From NCBI GenBank assembly GCA_025642065.1, contig JAODUP010000089.1:801001-865000 (forward strand): 64,000 nt of DNA. Reading direction: 5' to 3'. The DNA is from Paralvinella palmiformis. Taxonomy: Eukaryota > Annelida > Polychaeta > Terebellida > Alvinellidae. The notes beneath the pieces were generated by a model, which saw only the letters and a list, made by a program, of their open reading frames with translations, was not told the DNA's origin and did not search any database. Positions 33,290-45,194 of the stretch are shown here, piece by piece. Within the stretch, counting starts at the first letter, position 1, and each line of letters opens with the position of its first letter. The translations under genes and the position numbers were made by a program.

Positions 33290-34990
33290 CACGTCTGGTT
33301 AAGCGTTCACTCTTCTTGGTGGAGGTCTCGTTGTATGTCTCGAAAACGATGTAGATCCACTGTCTCATGCTTCTATCCTATAAGGAGCATTCCATCTATG
33401 ATTGTTGCCGAATTGTCGGAAGTTTTTTTTCAGCTGGGGTGATAGTGTTTGCAAGACTGTGGCCATACAGCTTTGTTTATTTTCCGCAACAAGCCTTCTG
33501 ACGTTGTCAATGCCCATGGTAGGGGGCCTAAGTGATAAGAGAGCACCTCTGCCATGTGAAGATTACGATTATGAGAGCTCTGTCTGCTTGGAGAATTACT
33601 GATCTGCCATTGGTTCTACTTTCCTTCTTCTTGCCTGGGGTCTGCTGAACGTCTTTAGTTTGTTCAGTTTAGTCGGATCATGGAATTTCTAGATTTGTGG
33701 ATTGCTCTCAAGTCTTGAAGTCTTGATGTTCGGGTCGTATTTGTCGCAGACTTTTTATGCTCTTTTTAGATCGGTGGCTATATTCAGGGGGTGCTGCCTG
33801 TGCTGTGGAAATGCCCATGAGGCTATTGGAAATGGCGAATGGGTTTCCCCAACTCTGGATCAGACTTATCAGTGCTGTTACAGCCACCTGTCGCACGTTT
33901 GTGTTATTCCCATTCACGATTTCCCTCATCATGAGAACTGTTCGTTGCTTCTGCTTCTCAATCTTCCGAAGTGGCCCATACACGTTAGCCTGCAATACCA
34001 TTGACTGGGTGTGTTGTTCGTTTTGCGGTTAGTGTCTCTTTTAGCCTGTCGATGTTGTCCCATGCCAAATTGGTGATGTCGGATGGTAGTTTTTTGTAAG
34101 CATAGTGCCGTGTTATTTTCATCGATTTGTGTGTACGATATACCATGTCCAAGGTAGTTCAATATCCGAATCAGTTCAACATTTCCTGTGAGAGTCTTAA
34201 CTGCATATCGGAGCAAAAGGTGTTTCTGGGGCTTTTGTTGCCCACAGCTTATTGCATAGCTTATTGTCCTGGCTGAAAGATTGCACCAGCACGATTACCC
34301 TGTTGGACGGCGTTTTGTTCTCTGGATCACCAGCCAAGAGGTCAAGCATGAAACGCTGGAGATATATAATCGAGAACAACAAATGATTCCTTGTCAACAT
34401 CGACAGGATGACACGCCATGAGGTTGGAATTTTATCTTTCTTTCCGCGTGTATGATGATGTCTGATAATTGACTTTCGATATGTTTGACAATTTGCCTCT
34501 CCAGATTGTTTCAATGTCTGTAATTCATTGACGACGTCTGGCACAACAATCAGTTTTCCACAATTGTCTTGGAAGACCCGAATGTTATTTCCAAATCCAG
34601 TGGTTATTCCAGGCATCCCCTTGGATTTCATTATCAAATTTAGATACTCAGATCGTGTAGTCTCAACAATTTATTTATTTGAGATGATCTTATTCTGAAT
34701 GAATCCAGCAACTCTTCGTATGCCTCTTCTTGAATGTCGCCAGCTTCGTGTGTGTTGTCTGTGTTTCTGTGTTGTGCATCTTTTGTGCTTTGTATTATAT
34801 CTCGGGCATTAGAAATTGTATCATGCTTCAACGACCACAACGTCCCTGCTTGTGACAACAATGATTTTCGTATCACAATTGCGCACTACACAGTCTCGAC
34901 GTGTTTCATCTGCTCTCAGATCATCAGCCTTGATTAACTTTTCACTAATTGACATGCCAGTGTAGCATTTTATTGCAATATGCAATCATG
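33290..34990 (-). pseudogene. Broken copy of an unidentified repetitive protein-coding family
   Basis: The minus strand is protein-like over 1.7 kb in changing frames: ARDIIQSTKDAQHRNTDNTH (about 34780-34830), GFGNNIRVFQDNCGKL and IVVPDVVNELQTLK (about 34520-34610), RLDLLAGDPENK-like, AVKTLTGNVELIRILN and YLGHGISYTQIDENNTALCL (34100-34205), ANVYGPLRKIEKQKQRTVLM (about 33930-33990), and TKLNKLKTF. The GNVELIRILN..GHGISY segment recalls an uncharacterised protein family found in many copies in marine invertebrate genomes; I cannot name its class or function. Frame changes show the copy is not translatable as one protein. It is likely a mobile-element-borne gene. Confidence 0.45.
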
Positions 34991-35589
34991 TTCATAGATG
35001 CGTGGTTATGAGGATGACTTTCTGGCTCCCAAATCTCATTTCATGGTGAACACACTCCTGCATTTCATGCGTACTTGAATTCTCCATTTTAAGTAAGTAT
35101 CTAGCGAGAGTGCAATCTACTTCACCATCACCAACATCACCACCGCGAATATTTTACTTGGAAAGATATTGAATCACTACACAACCACCACCAAAAATAG
35201 TACTACTAATTTGCTGCCAACAGATCTGCTAAGATAAACACATTAAATATTATTTTCTTTATTGATCACCGACAATTATAAATGTACAGTGATAGTGATT
35301 AATAACATTCATATTATTTGGACATAAATTGTATAAAGTTTGATAAAATAAATGAAGACATTGCACAGCCTATGTTACAAGACATGCAAAAATGTTAGGA
35401 TTTTTGTAACCGTTATGGCCGCCATCTTGGATTTTATCATTTTGTGATTTAAAGTATGTGTGATTTAAAGTTCCAAATTGGTCTTGGCTATTATTGTATG
35501 CGTATCTCAATTACAACAATACCAACAAAGAGACTATATTTGATCAAAATGATTTTTATTTTATTTCGTTTCTTTCACATGATGTGCAA
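34991..35589. other. Gene-free stretch
   Basis: No coding or repeat signal recognised between the broken protein family copy and the LINE-like fragment. Confidence 0.45.
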
Positions 35590-36310
35590 CATCAGACGAT
35601 ATATACAAAGGCAAATATTTGAGAGCCATTAAATGAACCTTACCCCCATAACTTTAGACACACAAAATGGCCTACAAGAGCAATAGAGATGATATCACAG
35701 ATATGGCAAAGAGTCTCACACTGCTATCACATAGTTTCCAATACTAGGGACACTAGGCCTTCCAAAAATAACTATATAAACTTTACCGGTTTTCGGCAAG
35801 TGCTTGAATCTCTTCCTACCTAAGTGTTGAAAACCCGGTGAGGAATGACGTGTCACAACATAGAGTACGTCTTGGTTATCGCGAGTACGCAGCATACGTA
35901 GGAGATATAATCCCATCCCATGGTCGTCATCTGATTGAAAGTTCTCATAAATGCGCTGACTAACCTTTACCCGATATGAGTAGATGAGATGACTAGCTGT
36001 ACTGACGTCAGGAAGTGTTGATTTCGCTTTGATGGCAAAGCCCCCGCAATATGTTGCTCAACACCTTTACTTTGACATTCTCAACTAGTGCTGTGCCATC
36101 TTCATAAATGCCGAGTGGTTCCGGATTCTCTCCTACCACCAAGTCTGTGGGCTACAGGGATGTAGGACTTGTTGGCATTCTGTATATGCATCACCTGATT
36201 GAGGATCTGTCTGACAGCAGACACCGTATCTTTCCCTTCCAGATCTCTGCCATCTTCTTTGGTATTATAAAATGTGAAGATGAGATTGTTCTTCACTGAG
36301 TACTATTTAA
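35590..36310 (-). mobile_element. LINE ORF1-like (RRM-type) fragment and 3' flank
   Basis: Minus-strand 36300-36105 reads VKNNLIFTFYNTKEDGRDLE then AVRQILNQVMHIQNANKSYI and PVAHRLGGRRESG, the NLIF.N..E...HRLG layout of L1-type ORF1 (transposase-22) RRM proteins. A second frame, SDDDHGMGLYLLRMLRTRDN to KHLPKTGKVYIVIFGRPS (35750-35925), is protein-like but unnamed. The end 35590-35765 matches 31962-32155 in inverted orientation. Frame changes indicate a dead copy. Confidence 0.5.
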
Positions 36311-36404
36311 GTTGTTGTACCTGGTCACGTAATCTGCGTCTAGTGATCTCCAGCCCAGTTATCTTACCACACAATATGAACACTGTACTGATTAGGTGTG
36401 AGTT

Positions 36405-36610
36405 GTGAGCTCCGGTCGCCTAGAGGTTAAGCACCTGGCACTTGGGCCAAGGGTCACAGATTCGACCCCAGCAAGAGGTCGAACCTTATCCAGAGATTAA
36501 TTTCTCGGTGGGGGGGGGGGGTATTCACAACCATTCCAACATAGAGGCTGTGCTGATCAAGCGACAGCCTGGGGATAATCCACGAAATACAAGCAAGGTG
36601 TGAGTTTTCG
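36405..36610 (+). mobile_element. tRNA-derived SINE (family 3 body)
   Basis: The plus-strand head GGTCGCCTAGAGGTTAAGC (A-box region) and AGATTCGACCCCAGC (B-box) spans about 36412-36472. It is followed by a body with TTAATTTCTCGGTGGGGG and AACCATTCCAACATAGAGGC, the latter shared with the minus-strand repeat at 25135-25335. Confidence 0.65.
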
Positions 36611-37330
36611 TTGATCTTCATCCGTTGCTCCAGGCCCTCCTGTCGATCTAGAGTAGCCTATGTGTTAGTCTCGATGGTTATAAGTTTAGCCCATGCTGCA
36701 GCCGGATAACCCGCAGGACAGGGTTATTCTTTCTTCTTTGTGCTTTTACCGCCCATTATATCAGTTGTAGGCACTCAGATCGATATCGAAGCAGGCCAAT
36801 TACAGTCACTATACAATGTTTACAGTCAGCAGAACTGTGAGCAATAGGTGAGTTGTAATGGCTGGAATTATCTTGTGTAAATATTCACTAATTTGGTTAA
36901 TAAATATCCAAATATTATAATATCCACGGATGTAATTACGACGATATCTACATATTTATGATCAGTCCTAGTTCATATATCGCTTAGCCATAGTGAGAAC
37001 ATATTTCAGCAATAATTGCCATTTTGTGTGAGAGGCCAACAATCTCGGTAACAACTATATGAGCAACTTGTAATCAAGATCACAGAACAGAACGTTGTGA
37101 GCCGATAAATTGAGAACTGGTAAAGTTTCTACCGTTTTTCGGTGATAGAATGCTTTATTTTTCACGGTTGGCGAAAAGCCATTCTTCTGCATTAAGTATA
37201 ACACACTACCTGCCCGCGAAAACCATTCGATAGATGGCGCTACGAGCAACCCATTGCTTGGGATTCCCCAAAAGCAAAGTAAACAGTTGAATTTTCTTAG
37301 GACGTTTAGTGAAATTAAACACAAATAGCT
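36611..37330. other. Mostly unassigned stretch
   Basis: A minus-strand open frame at 37055-37324 reads NGFSPTVKNKAFYHRKTVET and SAHNVLFCDLDYK but matches no family I know. It lies divergent to the THAP remnant at 37341. Confidence 0.4.
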
Positions 37331-37340
37331 TTAATGATCA

Positions 37341-37515
37341 TGTCTACTCTATGTTATGTGACACAATGTAATGAAAGGGATGGTCATTCTTTTCCTTGGT
37401 CAAAAAAAATCTACTTAGGAAATGGAGTCATGCCGTAAAACATGTACAGACGTGAAAAACCAGCTGATAAAGCGTTAAATTGTGTGTGAGGCACATTTTG
37501 ATTCTATGACTGCAT
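37341..37515 (+). pseudogene. Third THAP-domain remnant
   Basis: Plus-strand ATG near 37341 gives MSTLCYVTQCNERDGHSFPW, with the CxxxxC pair and H.FP element of THAP fingers. After frame changes a VCEAHF motif follows at about 37483-37500, the C..H pair of the finger. Internal stops mark it as decayed. It is distinct in sequence from the copy at 16574. Confidence 0.55.
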
Positions 37516-37854
37516 ATAGTGCAGAGCTAGTATTCTGCCCAAAAATAAGTTCATATTGTATCATTCTATGATAAAGTAGATTAAATAATTACTGTTGCTA
37601 TTCGCTACCAAGATAATGAGGCATATTTTACCTGTGATTATAGAAATCTCTGCACTTCTCTTCAAACATTTTGTCAAACAGTGAGATATATTCATCAATC
37701 CGATTTTTGGACACCGGCGGAAAGCCTTTCTGCATTTTACTATTGACCAAGGCCGGATTATGACCCTTAGAAGCCCTAAGCACTAAAATAAATTGGTGCT
37801 CCCATACATTTGTAATTCAAATTATAAACAATAATAAACCATAAAATAAAATTA

Positions 37855-38085
37855 GATTTATCGAAAATTCGAAATTAAACAAAACTTACAATAAGAAGGA
37901 AAATAATATTTATTTCTGTATGGTTCCATTTTATTTATAGTTGAATAATTTTCTCCCCTTTTGCTTGCGAAGTCTTTGATCAGATCATCATAACTAATCT
38001 TACGTAACACATCTGCTTCTATACATAATAGAGATAAGGCATCCAGCCTGCCTTGTTGTATATTTGCTGTGAACGGCTTCATCTA
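37855..38085 (-). mobile_element. hAT/ZMYM-like transposase C-terminal fragment
   Basis: Minus-strand reading TANIQQGRLDALSLLCIEAD then VLRKISYDDLIKDFASKRGE matches the end of ZMYM1-like hAT transposases (Q.RL..L..L.IE.D...(I/L)D....DFA..K). Only the C-terminal end is present. The segment KMQKGFPPVSKNRIDEYIS at about 37690-37745 may belong to another gene or element. Confidence 0.5.
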
Positions 38086-38087
38086 AA

Positions 38088-39550
38088 TCTCTATAAATAA
38101 AACAGAAAGTCTGTTTGTTTGTTTGTCTGTTTGTTTGTCTGTTTGTTGTTTGTTTGTTGTTTCTGGCAAACGACTCTTAAGCGGCGGTGAATATGACATT
38201 AGTGGGGACTATGATTGGGACTATGATGTATCAGGGTTGGGGTAATCGTAATCCATTGTAATCGATTACATCATTTCAAATAATCGTAATAGCCATTTCC
38301 AAATACAATGTAATTGTAATCCATTACATTTACAATGTAATCGATTACGATTACATTTACAATGTAATCGATTATGACTACATTTACAATGTAATCGTAA
38401 TCATAATCGATTACATTGTAAATGTAATCATAATAAGCGATTACTTTCACGATTACACAAGGTGTTTGATTATTTACCAGATATATGGTTTGGCATGTCA
38501 GGCCAAAGATAACAATAGAACTGATTTACTCATTGACGGACCGCTGTCATATTTATACACATGATGATTTGTCAGTTTATTGAAAAGAAAATGTGTTGAA
38601 ACACTGCTTCAGATGTTGCCACTATTATAAGTCCTATAAACAGGCATTTCAGATTAACTCGTGTTGTTTTCACACGGTTAAGCCCATGTTAGTCACACAG
38701 CCAGCAATCGTGCAGGGCTTCTTTCTGACACCGTCGTTTTAACTACAGCTCCAAATGACCTTGATTGTCCAGCAGTTGGATGACAAGTAGCCGATTAAAT
38801 TAATACATGAAGAAGTGAACATAAACAAGGCTACAACATAGCCCCCCCCCCCCCCTCCCGGTCGACATACGGACTGACATACTTGGTCATTAAACGGAGA
38901 TCAAAGGTCGAAGTACGGAGTTGGGAGGGGGTCATATTTGAGATGAAAACATATAATTTAAAACATGTCAATAATTTAAGACTGAAAAAAAAGTGGTCCA
39001 TTTACAGAGTTGGGGGTTTGACTATATTCTAATTATCCTATTTATTATATATGCATTACCTGGCTATAGTCACGCCAAATATGATGCTTTTCGTTACTAA
39101 ATATATATTTTAGCAATTCCATTGATATTGTTTGCACTAATTTCAGTTTGCACATCATCTCAGTTATCTCTATAAATATCTGTGCATTCATGGCAGTTGC
39201 GTTACTTGCTCCTTTGCTCTATAGTGAATATTGATTATACACTTAACTGAATAAATATTAATGAATAATCACATTCATGTTTGTGTTATATACACGGTAA
39301 TCAGTATTATAATCATGATTATTTCACAATGTAATCGTAATCGATTACATTCAGACCGAATCTAATCGTGATCATAATCATGGTATTCTCAAGTAATCGT
39401 AATCGATTACCTTGGTCCTGTAATCGACCCAACCCTGTGATGTATATACTCACTAAAATTCGTTTTTTAATTATTATTCTAAACACTTAGTTTTAAAGTC
39501 CGCGCGGAGAGCAGCGTTTAATCTTATATATAATAATAGATAGTAGTCTA
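38088..39550. mobile_element. Older repeat carrying a nested hAT element
   Basis: From TCTCTATAAATAAAACAG (about 38088) through a GTTTGTTTGTCT tract and TGGCAAACGACTCTTAAGC to CGCGCGGAGAGCAGCG (about 39500) the sequence resembles a Helitron-like or other non-autonomous element seen in many invertebrates. Removing the nested element and one duplication copy restores a continuous GACTATGATGTATATACTC. The class is a guess. Confidence 0.35.
38232..39437. mobile_element. Non-autonomous hAT element with perfect 8-bp duplication
   Basis: The ends read CAGGGTTGGG (38232-38241) and CCCAACCCTG (39428-39437). The element is flanked on both sides by TGATGTAT (38224-38231 and 39438-39445), a perfect 8-bp target-site duplication, the hallmark of hAT insertion. 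Both subterminal regions carry many copies of TAATCGATTAC and AATGTAATCG (about 38250-38450 and 39325-39425). No transposase frame was found within, so it is non-autonomous. The intact duplication suggests a relatively recent insertion. Confidence 0.88.
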
Positions 39551-39559
39551 GTAGTAGTT

Positions 39560-39590
<31 letters not shown>

Positions 39591-41990
39591 TGTATACTGC
39601 CATTTAAAGGAACAGTTCGCCCTCAGATAATATGACTTAAATATGTAATGGTTATAAACGTAACTCAAAATTCCCCATTAATAATCAGGAACTATACATG
39701 AGCATCGCGTAGACTTCTCCAGACTGACTCAGGCCAGAGTTGTTCTGGATTAGCTATCAAGTGTACACGTAATATCTGAGCCATTTTGTGTACTACTGAA
39801 CGATTTTCACATTTGTGTGTGTGTGTGGGGGGGGGGGGGTTAGATCGGAACAATATTTCAACAATAGCACGGAAATAAATACTGTACAATTCGGCCCAGT
39901 TATATCTCGTCCAGGTCACTAATAAGTAACAATATTATACATAGGACACATGATTTGACACGTTACATTAGGGATAACATATTCGATGTGTGTCCCTAAA
40001 CTTACTTATATCGAGCCAGATTACCAGTAAAAACGAGATTTAATTCACAGGAATGAGATACGAGTTTGTCCATTCCAACTGGTGCCGAAAATCTGCCATT
40101 ACTACAGAGTACATATACAATTTGTAAGACGTCACTGTTTAGATACGCAACAGAAAAATCAGGATCTTGTGATATACATTACACGTACGCGAATATGGCA
40201 ACACAGAGATTCCTGCTGATAATATAATGTTCCTTCTGGATCAAACTGATATTTGTTTACCTGATTTTAAACCAGTTATACACACTGCTTGTATTAAGTG
40301 ACGTCAGGACTAAAGCTTCCGGTTTATATATATATATATATATAATATATATATATCTTTATATATATATATATTATATATATATATATCAGCTTAAGGC
40401 TGTTACTTTGTATTTGTCTCAGATAGGGCTTAGTTAGAACAATAAAGTTTGCCTTTGGACCATTCTAATGATGTGGTAACTATGTTAGCATCGAAACATA
40501 TGGAAATAAAATATTATTAAATAGCCTTCATAGATTGGTGTTGAAGTGTATACGCCATACCAGAGATCAGGACTTCTTGTCAAGAAAGTGACGTTAGCGG
40601 CGTAATTCTGTAGCTTAGAGAGCTCAATAGAGTAACTTTTTCTATAAAATGTTTTCTGCACTGAGTGAGTGAGTGGGTGAGTGAGTGAGTGCGTCACTTT
40701 CTAAAGAAGAGAAAGCATACGCTTTCATGGCTGCCATATCTCGGAAACACGTCATGTCGCTAAGGTAGTAACTTAGTCAAGAGAATGTCTTAAAGAAGCT
40801 CCCCCCGCTCCCCCCCCCTCCCGAGATCGGTAGAGGAAGCTTCCAGACACGCCATATACAAACATCAGACAAAAACCTTCAATGTAGAGTATTATCTAAT
40901 AGACTCTATACTAGCTTTATCTGCGAGATAACAACATTTGGGAAGCGAGAGCTCTTTCTAATGTCGTAAACAAGCCAATGCTAGACCTGAATACCAGAAT
41001 ACAGATTAAACTTTCCGAATTAGTGTGTGCGTGCGTGTGTGTGTGTGTTTGTCTGTGTGCATGCGTGTCTTTATACTCTTCAATGTACTGTGTGTGTGTG
41101 TGTGTGTGTGGAGGGGCGGGTGCATGTGTATGCACGCTTGGAATGTGCGCATGCGCGTGCGAAATAGGCAGATTCAAGCGGGCGGGAATTAATCGTTCCC
41201 TGACTAGAACGGGCCTGGAATATTAATCAACTTTGGCCGAAATCGCCGTCCGAGATAAGCTTGGCCGATGGTTTATATTGTGAACAGTCGCCTCTGGCTG
41301 AGCCTGTTGACTCTTTGAGACAAAAGGCTATTATGTTTGCCGAACCAGTAACGTGAATTATGGCTCCGCCTTAACCCGCCGTAAGACGCCGTAATGAGAT
41401 TTTCGGTTCAGCGTCCCATGGCCTCGGACCTACCTTTGTCAACACAGTCGGGCCACATTACCGCGGAACGTCCCGTTGTACCAACTTGGCGGACACAATG
41501 TCTTCGAGAGAAATAAAGACGGGATAAATCTCCATATCAGCGGAGCAGCCGCACCGGATGATAAACGGTCCTGCCAATGCACTATGTCTGGATTAGGGAC
41601 ATCAATTTGACAACGGCTTCCCTATCTACCTGATATACTCGTATAGGATAGAAGAGCGCCCTGGTCTTATGTACTTAAACGATGAAGATAAGGCTATTAG
41701 TTCTCTCGATGATGAATTTCATATCACGGCAGGACAGCCATGTTCCAGAGCGAGTGAGACTGGTAGTTATATATTATTAGCGAGAACAGCTGAAATTGAG
41801 ATAATTGATTGAAACGTGTTCTGCGAGTTGTTTCCCGATGTGCGCTTTCCCTCGACTTATTACTCCAATAATAAAGATATTTACTAAAGTGCGATGTTAA
41901 TATTTGTTCATTGAATATGAACAACGAGGGCTGACTCACCAAGGGGCTATCTGCGTATCTTAATAAACGACAGACGAAGGTGTCAAGATG
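39551..41990. other. Gene-free stretch with microsatellites
   Basis: Contains (TAA)n at 39562-39590, AT tracts at 40326-40392, GT tracts at about 41035-41110 and a (GTGA)n tract at about 40662-40690. Sequence at 41180-41640 is higher in GC and free of simple repeats but shows no clear open frame; it could be regulatory. Confidence 0.5.
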
Positions 41991-41992
41991 GG

Positions 41993-42115
41993 CGATACGA
42001 TGATGCAGTGGCTGGAACATTCCGCTGCAAAACTGCAAGTTGTGGGTTCGAATCTGGCCGACACGCCGTGGCTAAACAACTCAAATAAAGAAAGGTGCCA
42101 ACATTTGGAACACCC
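41993..42115 (+). mobile_element. tRNA-derived SINE (family 4)
   Basis: The plus-strand head has an A-box region GATGATGCAGTGGCTGG and a B-box GTGGGTTCGAATCTGGCC. It is followed by CCGTGGCTAAACAACTCAAA and a short body. Typical SINE head spacing; the tail is not resolved. Confidence 0.6.
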
Positions 42116-42539
42116 ACACTATAGAATGAGCGTTTATTTAAATCAGTGTATTTGAGTAATATACTCGTAAATGTTAATTCTATTGTGTACTCTTGTATGT
42201 ATAATTTCTTCTCATTTGGTTGGCTTTCGAGCGAGCAGAACACGGGGACCTTTATTTGTTCATTCAAATAAAAATAAATGTTTACCAACATCATCATTAA
42301 TCATTCATCACGATTGATGTTGCAAAATAAATAAAAAACAACAACAACGTATATTTCAATCGAAATTCCCCCAAAACGAACACAACTATGATAGAACTAA
42401 GTTGGTTTTTCAAAATAGTTGTTTCGAAAGGAGCGATTAGCCGAATATGGTTGTATTTTAGCATTTGTCTTGTTTATTATCAAAGTGAAATGACCGGGTT
42501 ATTAGAGTGTGCTTTAAATAACATTCTTTGACCTGTTAG

Positions 42540-42597
<58 letters not shown>

Positions 42598-43355
42598 CAA
42601 CTGACCATATCTGTAGCTTTCACGGCATTGTTACAGTCGCCTAACTCGAAAACCGCTTCGAGTTCAGCAAATGAAAGTTATTTCAATTTCGGTTTATATC
42701 AAAGCGGGCCTTCGACAAGGCGTCTAATATTTGTACATTATTCATCCATTCACCGACCCATACCGCTTATCGATCACCGGATGTTGGGTGTAATTTTACA
42801 GAGTTTATGTTTTCAGTGTATATAACCTTTTTGTAAAAACGTCTATCCATCATCGGATATGATAAGTTTCACGATATTGTGTCCGTGTCCGACTTTGACA
42901 ATCCGGTAGCGTCACATGTCTCTCGGGGATGTTCCAAGTCTGATTTTTACGTACATTTTTAACTGCGTGCTTCGTGACACAGGCAGCTGATTGTATACGA
43001 TGACCCGTGCAGTTGTATTCTGACTACTGCGACTGTACTGTGACGTGCGCAGTTGCATTGTGACGTATATGATGTGCAGTTAGACTGTGACATAGGCTGT
43101 TCAATTGTGTACACTGCAGAAGGTCGAACATTGTTTCAGCGGTGTGATGAGGGCTAAAAACATTACAGGCTGTCGCGTTATCTGGGATGAAGAAAGATTT
43201 ACGTCATAGACGGTAGTCTTAACACGGCAAACAAATAGGATTTTATGTAACATTTAACAAATGCTGATCTGTAGACCAATCATGGTCCTTGTATTAACTG
43301 TGTTTAAAATGGTTAAATGTCAACTGGGATGCTTTAATCATATTAAAGAGTCCCC

Positions 43356-43422
<67 letters not shown>

Positions 43423-44356
43423 GTGTGTGTGTGTGCGCGCGCGCGCGCAGGGTTGTTTTGATGTTATAAATCGGAGCAAAATTGCTGATATACACATTAC
43501 TCGTCATACAGATATAAACACGTTGTAGAAAGCAAATTTAAAAGGATCAAGTTTGGTAATGATCAGCATTGTGTGTGTGTGTGTGTGTGTGTGTGTGAAG
43601 GTCAACAGAATAATGACAGATATAGCAACATGTAAAAACGAGTGTCATATACGCTTTAACGCGTAGCCAATATCAATCACAACAGGCACACATTGTTAAC
43701 ATACGCCGACGGAGGCGTAGATCCGAAATGCGTTATCACTAAATTATTAATGATAATAATATTGAGTCTACTCAAACACGTACATCTACCATTAGAGTGA
43801 CACCGGGTGTCGCCTTAATCAGTCGAGATGAAGGAATGGGTTAGTACGCGATCTGTCTTCGAAACAACCTTAATTATGTCTCGTGTCAATTAAGATAACC
43901 TTATTCTAGATTAATTGCCGCATACACATTCCTTTATTGGATATAAATAAAAAAATGTTCTGTCCGGTTAAGGCCGACAGTGTATCATTGTTATGTGTTA
44001 ATATACTCCCGTAGGAGCGGAGCTGATGTAGATTTGTCAATTTCAGCCGAAAGACGAACAATAAACATCACAAGAAAACATCAGAACAGTCTACCATCAC
44101 CTTATCTAGAACATTAATAATAATAATAATAATATGCACAACCTGTTTATGGTTATCTATAAAGAAATAAATAATATTATTATTAAGACTAAGTGTCTGG
44201 CTAAATATCACGGCAAGCAGATTATATAAAACGAGACAAAATGGCTGCTCAAGGACACCTGCTCCTAGTTAAACAATGTTTATGTCGTAACACGGAATCT
44301 GCCTAGTTAACTTGCTTGTGTAAACATGCACCCACGTACATAAAATATTAACATAG

Positions 44357-44422
<66 letters not shown>

Positions 44423-45120
44423 ACAATTCATTCTCGAATAATCTGTTTTCTGGGGGACCTGGATGATCAGACAAATATGGTTAAAAATTGGCCGGGTAAT
44501 ATGTCAAAATGCAAAAATATAAATCGTTGTTACAACTTGTAAAGTTCAAGTGAATGTGTGTAGATCGTAGTAAAAGATAGAAATAAGATGAAATTATTAA
44601 ATTTAATAGAATAACCTGCGATTGTTATGCCTTAGTTAAGAGTATTGATTAAAAACGGGATTTAAACAGAACAAAAACATGAGGATGGGAGGGGGGAGGG
44701 ATTATTGCAGAATTTAGCAGCACAACAAAATTGACTCTTCACCGAATGACGTAATGAAGGTTCTGGATATCTATATGAGTTGTTAATCCTCAATGACTTC
44801 GTTTGTTTGGTAATAATGATATTCTTGGTACAGTGAGGGAGAGGACCATTAATATGTGACAATTATAATAAACTTTGTGGCGTTGTTTATCTTTTGATTA
44901 TGGTTTGTATATACTTTATTATTTTTAACTACTTTTTAGTTTAATGTAAATAATAATAATAATAATAAAGTGAAATTAATAAGGCGCCTTTATTAGTAGA
45001 AACCATCCAGTTGTGCTGTTCCAAGGGAACCCTAAGATATGTGAAATTCAAATCTGAAACAGCAATATTGAATATTGGTTATTATTGACCAGAAAAAAAA
45101 GCATTTGGAATAATTGAGTG
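42116..45120. repeat. Microsatellite-rich gene-free stretch
   Basis: (CT)n(GT)n at 42540-42594; (CT)n(AT)n(GT)n(GC)n at 43361-43448; (GT)n at 43571-43598; (AT)n at 44359-44388 with (GA)n at 44393-44422. No gene recognised between them. Confidence 0.85.
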
Positions 45121-45136
45121 ATGGTAGTTCTCTAGG

Positions 45137-45194
45137 ATACAAACAAACAAACAAACAAACAAACAAACAAACAAACAAACAAACAAACAAACAA
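45137..45194. repeat. (AAAC)n microsatellite
   Basis: About 14 units of CAAA/AAAC. Confidence 0.95.

Noticed and set aside
37055..37324. 89-codon minus-strand frame as a gene
   Set aside because: Smooth peptide but no family recognised, no clear ATG context, and it sits between decayed transposon pieces; described only as unassigned.
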